Part shown: positions 60,001-64,000 of the stretch, piece by piece
Position numbering within the stretch: the stretch's first letter is position 1
Layout of the letters: every line of letters begins with the position of its first letter
Source of the DNA: Nitrospirota bacterium
GTDB taxonomy: Bacteria; Nitrospirota; Thermodesulfovibrionia; UBA6902
Length of the DNA: 64,000 bases
Reading direction: 5' to 3'
Assembly (NCBI GenBank): GCA_016214845.1
Contig: JACRMS010000021.1
Coordinates: 107,651-171,650 of the forward strand
Notes under the pieces: model-generated
What the model was told of the DNA's origin: nothing
What the model saw: only the letters and a program-made list of their open reading frames with translations
Databases searched by the model: none
Position numbers and translations under genes: made by a program

Positions 60001-62861
60001 ACTCATTCTCATATACGACAGCTGATGTTACGCCTGCTGCATCAGCGATAACATCACCTGCAAACGGCGCAATCATAAACAGCACCTCACCGAATCCTTA
60101 TACAATCAGCGGCTCCGCAAGCGACAACGTTGCAGTGCAGGGCATTGAGGTATCAACAAACGGCGGCGCAACCTGGAACCCGGCGACATGCACCGGATGT
60201 CCCGGAGCAAACGTTACATGGACATACAGTTGGACACTTCCCGCTGACGGAAGCTACAACATCAGGAGCCGTGCAAGGGATGCTTCAAATAATACCGAGA
60301 CACCCGGCGCAGGCAACAGTGTAACAATCGACAGGACCGCCCCCTCGGTCAACAGCACAGTGCCTGTTAACGGAGCTATCGATGTAATAATAAACAGCAA
60401 CGTAACGATAACCTGGAGCGAAAATGTAAACTGCGCGACCGTCAACACAATAAATATCACATCGACAAGTTCGGGTTGGGCATTGTTGACCTGCGGAGCG
60501 AACCAGGCGATATTTACAGCAAGCTCCCAGGCGTATTCAACAACATATTCGGTAACAGTGACTACGGGAGTAACGGACACCACGGGAAATTCAATTACAG
60601 CTAATTACCTGTTCTCGTATACTACTGAGGCCATGCCCAATAACCCTCCCTCAAACCCCACGGGACTTACGCAGTACAAAACCGATGAAGTTACCACTAT
60701 CGGCCAGGGCAAATGGAGCAATGAAACTACAGTAGTAATGAAGGCGGCTGTTTCGGATCCCAATGGTGACACTGTTCAGTTTGAGGTTGAAATACAGCCC
60801 AGTGCATCTGCTTTCACCGGCACGCCTAATTGCACAAGCGGCCCTGCCGTAGCCAGCGGCGGCACAGCACAAGCAACCTGCGGCGGCCTTTTAAACAGCG
60901 CCCAGTACAAATGGCAGGCGCGCACGATAGATGCTTATGGTCTTACAAGCGGCTGGGTACAGTTCGGGACAAGCGACCCGGATTTCGGAGTTGATACAGT
61001 GGCCCCGACCTACATATGGAATACTCCAGCAGCAGGTACATATTACAAGAACGGCAGCCCTATAAACGTTGATGTAACCGTCACCGAGGCTGGAGGCTCA
61101 GGCATACTTAACGGAACAGACTGCACTGCTGCGATAGACGGCTCTGCTGCAAGTTTTTCCGGCATCGTAATGTATTCGCCGATAACCGGAAAATGTACCG
61201 GCACTCTTACAGTTAACAATCCGTCAGGCCTTATTAACGGCGCGCATAATCTCACGGTACAAGTCCCCGATACCGCAGGCAACAGCGTACAGAGCGCTGC
61301 GCGTTTAATTAACATTGACAACACCCTGCCGTCATCGGCAGTTATAACACCTGCAAACGGGACAATGCTAAACACAGGTTCCCCTAACCCATATACGGTA
61401 AACGGCACAGCATCTGACAATGCGGTTGTTTCAGGTATTGAAGTATCAACTAACGGAGGAACTACCTGGGTAGCAGCGGCATGCACAGGATGCCCGGGAG
61501 CAAACGTGACATGGGCGTATAGTTGGACGCTTCCTGCTGACGGAAGTTACAACATCAAAAGCCGGGCAAAAGACAGCGCGAATAATACAGAGACCCCGGG
61601 AACAGGCGTCACGGTAACCGTAGACAGGACAGTGCCTTCTGTCAGCACAACCTCACCTTCAAACGGTGCATCGGGAACGGCATTAAACGGCAGTGTGACT
61701 ATCTCCTGGACGGAAAATGTTAATTGTACAACGGTCAGCGCCTCCAGCATAACCATAAGCTCTGGAGGCTGGGCTCTTTCATCGTGTTCAGGCACCCAGG
61801 CGGTATTCACGACAAGCGGACAAGCGAATCTGACATCATATACTATTACCGTTTCTACAGCGGTAAAAGACCCCGCAGGTAATTCAATGGCAGCAAATTA
61901 TGTATTCTCATTTTCCACTGCTGCAATGAGCCTCCCGACCCTGACTTATCCGGCAGCGCCTTATGATAATGGGGTAGACCCCGACACAGGAAATACGAGA
62001 AACACATTCACATTTGCAATTGTTTATACGGACCTTGAAAATGACGCGCCTGCTGCAGGTTATCCAAAGATTTATATCGGAGACAATGACGGATACTTCA
62101 GCTATGCAATGATCGAGGGAAATCCGGCAGACACCAATTATACCGACGGCAAAATTTATTCATTTACAACCGGCCTCGGGGCCGCCCAGGATTTGAGATT
62201 TTACTTCAAAGTACAGGCGGCAACCGGCGATACCACGGCAGTACAACTCCCGTCAGGCGTCTCAGCATATAATGTGGGGCCGGCCGTATATCTGCTGAGT
62301 GGTTACAACTTGGCAGGCGTTCCGAAAAATATAGCGAGCGGCTCATGGACATACACCTCCGTGCTCGGAGACGATTCAGGATACCAGCTGTGTTACAAGT
62401 GGGATTCTACCGGACTTGATACGGTAAGCGGAACTCAAGGCTCATGGATCAACAACACCTCAGGAATGGTGCAAACCGGAGCAAGCTATTACATCTGGTC
62501 AACCGACACGCTGAGAAGAGTTGACGAACCGGCAGGAGTTGTTAATGATCCGAGGGCTTATATTGACATTGCTCTTGATGCTAATGGCGGATGGACTGCG
62601 ATCACAAATCCTTACAATGCTATAATTAAACTTCAGGATGTAAAGGTTGTAAGAGGCGCGATGGAATATACCTATACTCAGGCGGTGATAAACGGCTGGG
62701 TATCCAACTCTATATATGAATGGGAAGGCGACGGTCCCGGATGGTCCTTCAAGGCATTTAATGACAATCCTCCGGCTACCTTGGAGCCGTGGATGGGTTA
62801 CTTTATTTACGTCTATGATACGAATTCAACAAAACTGAGGATATACGCACCGGCCCCATAA
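57024..62861 (+). CDS. Giant secreted Ig-like repeat protein, C-terminal part (out of frame with the first)
   Basis: 1945 residues from GTG 57024, though the repeat frame already reads VVDTTAPSV from 57000, so this is the continuation of the upstream protein, not an independent gene; it has no SD or signal peptide. It contains 8 A, 5 B and 1 C domains, a fibronectin-like insert near residues 1210-1350, a last B-A pair, then a unique C-terminal domain of about 310 residues (YPAAPYDNGVDPDTGNT to LRIYAPAP) with no membrane anchor, LPXTG or PEP-CTERM. Joined, the protein would be about 5,300 residues: a probable adhesin or cell-surface fibre. Confidence 0.75.
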   Translation: MTSTVPANGATGVAVNSNVTITWSENINCATVNTINITSTSPGWTLSTCSNNQAVFTTSGQTGSTAYSVTVTTAVRDTAGNALSVNYSFSYTTGDVGIPASSITTPANGAVINSAAANPFTISGAATDNIAVSSIEVSTNGGTTWNAATCTGCPGANVTWTYSWTLPADGSYTLKSRALDTSSNVETPGAGNTITIDRTAPSVSSTIPANSATSVALNSAVTITWNENVNCATVNTTNVTISGGGWTLSTCANNQAVFTTNGQAGLTIYSVTVTTGVMDVNNNPMTANYSFSYTTADAAVPTVTAFTATSPSTSLNIPVSLFTASDNVGVTGFKITTSATPPLAGDTGWTSIAPSTFTVGSDGTYTLYPWAKDAAGNVSAVFATPRTVVVDTTAPSVISTVPANGLTGVALNNTVTVNWNEPVDCATVTTATVTISPAVGWTRTSCSGAQAVFTPSGQASVTSYTVTVSTGIRDANGNAMTANYLFSYTTADAGIPASSITSPANGSTLNSASANPYTISGAATDNVSVTGIEVSTNGGTTWNAATCTGCPGANVTWTYAWTLPADGSYTIRSRATDSSSNVETPGAGNTVSIDRTSPAVSSTIPVNGAASINLNNPVTINWGETIDCATVTNTTVTISPAVGWTRSSCSGSQAIFTPSGQASVTTYTVTISTGVADANGNPMAANYLFSYTTADAAVPTVTAFTSTVPANGATGVALNSTVTVNWNEPVDCATVTTTSVTISPVVGWTRTSCSGGQAVFTPSGQASITSYTVTVNTGIRDANGNAMAANYLFSYTTADVIAPSSTITAPSNGTIINSASPNPYAISGAATDNVSVTGIEVSTNGGTTWNAATCTGCPGTNVTWTYSWTLPADGSYNIRSRAKDASNNTETPAPGNTVTVDRTAPSVSSTNPANGATGVALNSNVTVIWSENVNCSTVNTTNITINAGGWILSTCSNNQAIFTTNGQAGMTAYSVTVTTGVTDANGNPMSAIYSFSYTTADVTPAASAITSPANGAIINSTSPNPYTISGSASDNVAVQGIEVSTNGGATWNPATCTGCPGANVTWTYSWTLPADGSYNIRSRARDASNNTETPGAGNSVTIDRTAPSVNSTVPVNGAIDVIINSNVTITWSENVNCATVNTINITSTSSGWALLTCGANQAIFTASSQAYSTTYSVTVTTGVTDTTGNSITANYLFSYTTEAMPNNPPSNPTGLTQYKTDEVTTIGQGKWSNETTVVMKAAVSDPNGDTVQFEVEIQPSASAFTGTPNCTSGPAVASGGTAQATCGGLLNSAQYKWQARTIDAYGLTSGWVQFGTSDPDFGVDTVAPTYIWNTPAAGTYYKNGSPINVDVTVTEAGGSGILNGTDCTAAIDGSAASFSGIVMYSPITGKCTGTLTVNNPSGLINGAHNLTVQVPDTAGNSVQSAARLINIDNTLPSSAVITPANGTMLNTGSPNPYTVNGTASDNAVVSGIEVSTNGGTTWVAAACTGCPGANVTWAYSWTLPADGSYNIKSRAKDSANNTETPGTGVTVTVDRTVPSVSTTSPSNGASGTALNGSVTISWTENVNCTTVSASSITISSGGWALSSCSGTQAVFTTSGQANLTSYTITVSTAVKDPAGNSMAANYVFSFSTAAMSLPTLTYPAAPYDNGVDPDTGNTRNTFTFAIVYTDLENDAPAAGYPKIYIGDNDGYFSYAMIEGNPADTNYTDGKIYSFTTGLGAAQDLRFYFKVQAATGDTTAVQLPSGVSAYNVGPAVYLLSGYNLAGVPKNIASGSWTYTSVLGDDSGYQLCYKWDSTGLDTVSGTQGSWINNTSGMVQTGASYYIWSTDTLRRVDEPAGVVNDPRAYIDIALDANGGWTAITNPYNAIIKLQDVKVVRGAMEYTYTQAVINGWVSNSIYEWEGDGPGWSFKAFNDNPPATLEPWMGYFIYVYDTNSTKLRIYAPAP
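58995..59135 (+). repeat. 141-bp perfect repeat, copy 2
   Basis: Same as 56857-56997. Here a truncated C domain (VPTVTAF) is fused in frame to an A domain. Confidence 0.8.
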
Positions 62862-62880
62862 ATTAAAGAGGTTTATTGAT

Positions 62881-63684
62881 ATGACGATAACTATTGTTAT
62901 ACAAAACAAAATGCGAAACGTTAAAACAATATTTTCAGTTTGCTTTTTAGCCGTGGTCTTATTCTGCGCTTTATTAATTTTACCTTCAGAGACAAAGGCT
63001 GCTGCTAACTGGCAGGTAACATTATGGGTAAAAGCCGGGGCCGCCGATAACCGCCTTGTCCTTGGGGCAGATGATACAGCAACAGACGGGTATGACAGTA
63101 TCTGGGATACATATGCCCTTTTAGGAGGAGGACTGGAAGCATATTTTTCACATCCCGAATGGAATATAATCCATGATGTGTTCCAAAGGGACATACGTTC
63201 TCATACTCCTGGAGCCTCCAAGACATGGTCTTTTGTCGTTAATTCAACACTTGCCGATACTAATTTCACAATTACCTGGGATGCTTCAACTGTCCCTGCT
63301 AATTATCCTTTGTCCTTCTTTGATAGCACCGCAGGACAGAACGCGGATATGCACTCAACCGGCTTTTATAATTTCGCTTATTCAGGGACCAGGACATTTC
63401 AGGTAACCGTTACAGAATGTAATCTTCCTGTAAGAATTGCAGGCGCAATCCCGAACTATTTCTCCACGCTCCAGGCCGCTTATAACGCCGCTGCAGATGG
63501 AGATACAATACAGATCATGACCACAACTCTTACTGAAGCTATAGACATGAACCTCAACAAATCGGTAGTCTTGGATGGTGGTTACAATTGCGATTTCACA
63601 ACAAATACAGGTACGACTATACTTATTGGAACAATGACTATAAGCAACGGAACAGTAACAATCGGGAACCTTATATTACAGTAG
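62881..63684 (+). CDS. Secreted protein with C-terminal beta-helix start (unknown function)
   Basis: 267 residues. Signal peptide (TIFSVCFLAVVLFCALLILPSETKA), a unique beta domain (WQVTLWVKAGAADNRLVLGADDTATDGYD), then ITWDASTVPANYPLSFFD. The last 80 residues (YFSTLQAAYNAAADGDTIQI, LNKSVVLDGGYNCDF, TIGNLIL) match the opening of pectin-lyase-like beta-helices seen in Geobacter and Nitrospirota surface proteins. GAGG lies 9 nt upstream. It begins 20 bp after the giant gene and is probably cotranscribed. Confidence 0.7.
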   Translation: MTITIVIQNKMRNVKTIFSVCFLAVVLFCALLILPSETKAAANWQVTLWVKAGAADNRLVLGADDTATDGYDSIWDTYALLGGGLEAYFSHPEWNIIHDVFQRDIRSHTPGASKTWSFVVNSTLADTNFTITWDASTVPANYPLSFFDSTAGQNADMHSTGFYNFAYSGTRTFQVTVTECNLPVRIAGAIPNYFSTLQAAYNAAADGDTIQIMTTTLTEAIDMNLNKSVVLDGGYNCDFTTNTGTTILIGTMTISNGTVTIGNLILQ

Positions 63685-63760
63685 CAAAAAAAACCAATTT
63701 GATCGTTTTAAGCTAAGGAATAGGCTGATAATTGATATATTAAGCAAAAAGGAGGAGACG

Positions 63761-64000
63761 ATGAAGAAGACGATGTTAATATTAATGGCAGGGTTGTTAC
63801 TAATTGGAGTGAATGTATATGCAGCGGGGGACTTAACAGTAAGCGGCAAGCTGGGAGTAGGGACGTCAAGCCCGGCCAATAATTTAGAAGTTGTCGGCAC
63901 GACGAAGTTTACAAACAATACGGGGACTGATCTTATTTTCAATCCGGCCGCGTTCAACAAGCTCTCCGCAACAACCACTAACAATTTCGGGATGAATATT
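63761..64000 (+). CDS. Partial secreted tail-fibre-like protein (runs off the right edge)
   Basis: 80 codons open to the window end. SD GGAGGAG is 3-4 nt before the ATG. A signal peptide (MLILMAGLLLIGVNVYAAG) is followed by DLTVSGKLGVGTSSPANNLEVVGTT, the 'GVGTxxP..LEV' motif common in S74-peptidase/tail-fibre and trimeric surface proteins. Its exact family depends on the missing part. It extends the surface-protein locus. Confidence 0.7.
   Translation, partial: MKKTMLILMAGLLLIGVNVYAAGDLTVSGKLGVGTSSPANNLEVVGTTKFTNNTGTDLIFNPAAFNKLSATTTNNFGMNI

Noticed and set aside
49920..61510. CTGC motifs as c-type heme sites
   Set aside because: Heme attachment needs CXXCH; here the residue after the second Cys is Pro.
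49383..61810. Many 60-140-codon minus-strand frames inside the giant gene
   Set aside because: They recur at every repeat with the same sequence, mirror the Ig-domain codons, and lack SD sites; they are shadows of repeats.
47035..62861. CRISPR-like or satellite array
   Set aside because: The repeats are about 300-bp coding units in frame with protein-level conservation, with no short repeat-spacer pattern.
63761..64000. Prophage tail module
   Set aside because: Only the N-terminus of one fibre-like protein is visible; it has a signal peptide, which phage fibres lack, and no other phage gene is present.

Overview
The window reads as chromosomal DNA of a Gram-negative bacterium with a diderm envelope: it carries lptD, an outer-membrane barrel at the left edge and many signal peptides. 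Gene content and style (trpFBA-accD-folC, SufC with one short SufB/D-type partner, ArsA/Acr3/ArsM arsenic genes, TauE plus DUF1634, a giant Ig-like surface protein, and intergenic 'cacagag' and 'tcatnccc' palindromes) suggest Nitrospirota or a deltaproteobacterial lineage. That placement is inference; there is no rRNA gene or other decisive marker here.

Layout. 1-450: cut-off AT-rich outer-membrane barrel gene (minus). 655-8987: plus-strand housekeeping run trpF, a cardiolipin-synthase-like gene, trpB, trpA, accD, folC, lptD. 9164-14710: minus-strand FAD-linked oxidase, nadC, a small solenoid protein and valS. 15145-18154: a B12/radical SAM protein, a RelE-type toxin with antitoxin, then a DsbB/DsbA-like pair. 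18180-20099: a two-gene restriction-modification module inserted in front of rsmE, with a diverged copy of the rsmE 5' end on its far side. 20176-28453: rsmE, mutS, a PilZ protein, ilvE with a clear terminator, pcm, a FAD protein and surE. 28685-31074: TauE/SafE transporter, DUF1634 protein and tandem universal stress protein, converging on pgi. 33096-34734: sufC and a SufB/D-type gene. 35247-39758: arsenic operon arsR-acr3-arsD-arsM-arsA with a visible promoter and operator candidate. 40037-40399: a DUF559 gene between two 123-bp direct repeats. 40546-46426: an MtaD-type deaminase, asd, secreted proteins of unknown role, mazG and a pyruvate-kinase C-domain protein. 46427-64000: a sigma-54 promoter candidate, a leader with nested inverted repeats, a 15.8-kb gene for a giant secreted protein built of alternating Ig-like repeats (broken by a frameshift near 57 kb), and two more secreted proteins, the last cut by the window edge.

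How it works together. The arsenic operon is a complete detoxification set: repressor, efflux permease, ATPase, metallochaperone and methyltransferase. The DsbB/DsbA pair could supply disulfides to exported proteins; every repeat type A and B of the giant protein carries two cysteines. The 46.4-64 kb block looks like one surface-structure locus under sigma-54 control.

The most unusual items are the sigma-54 promoter with its nested-helix leader, the giant repeat protein and its frameshift next to a 141-bp perfect repeat, the restriction-modification insertion with its rsmE 5' duplication, the repeat-flanked DUF559 cassette, and several palindromic repeats embedded in or beside coding sequence (lptD signal peptide, arsA linker, acr3-arsD gap). 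Start codons were moved from the longest ORF start where a Shine-Dalgarno site (SD) or a repeat decided it.
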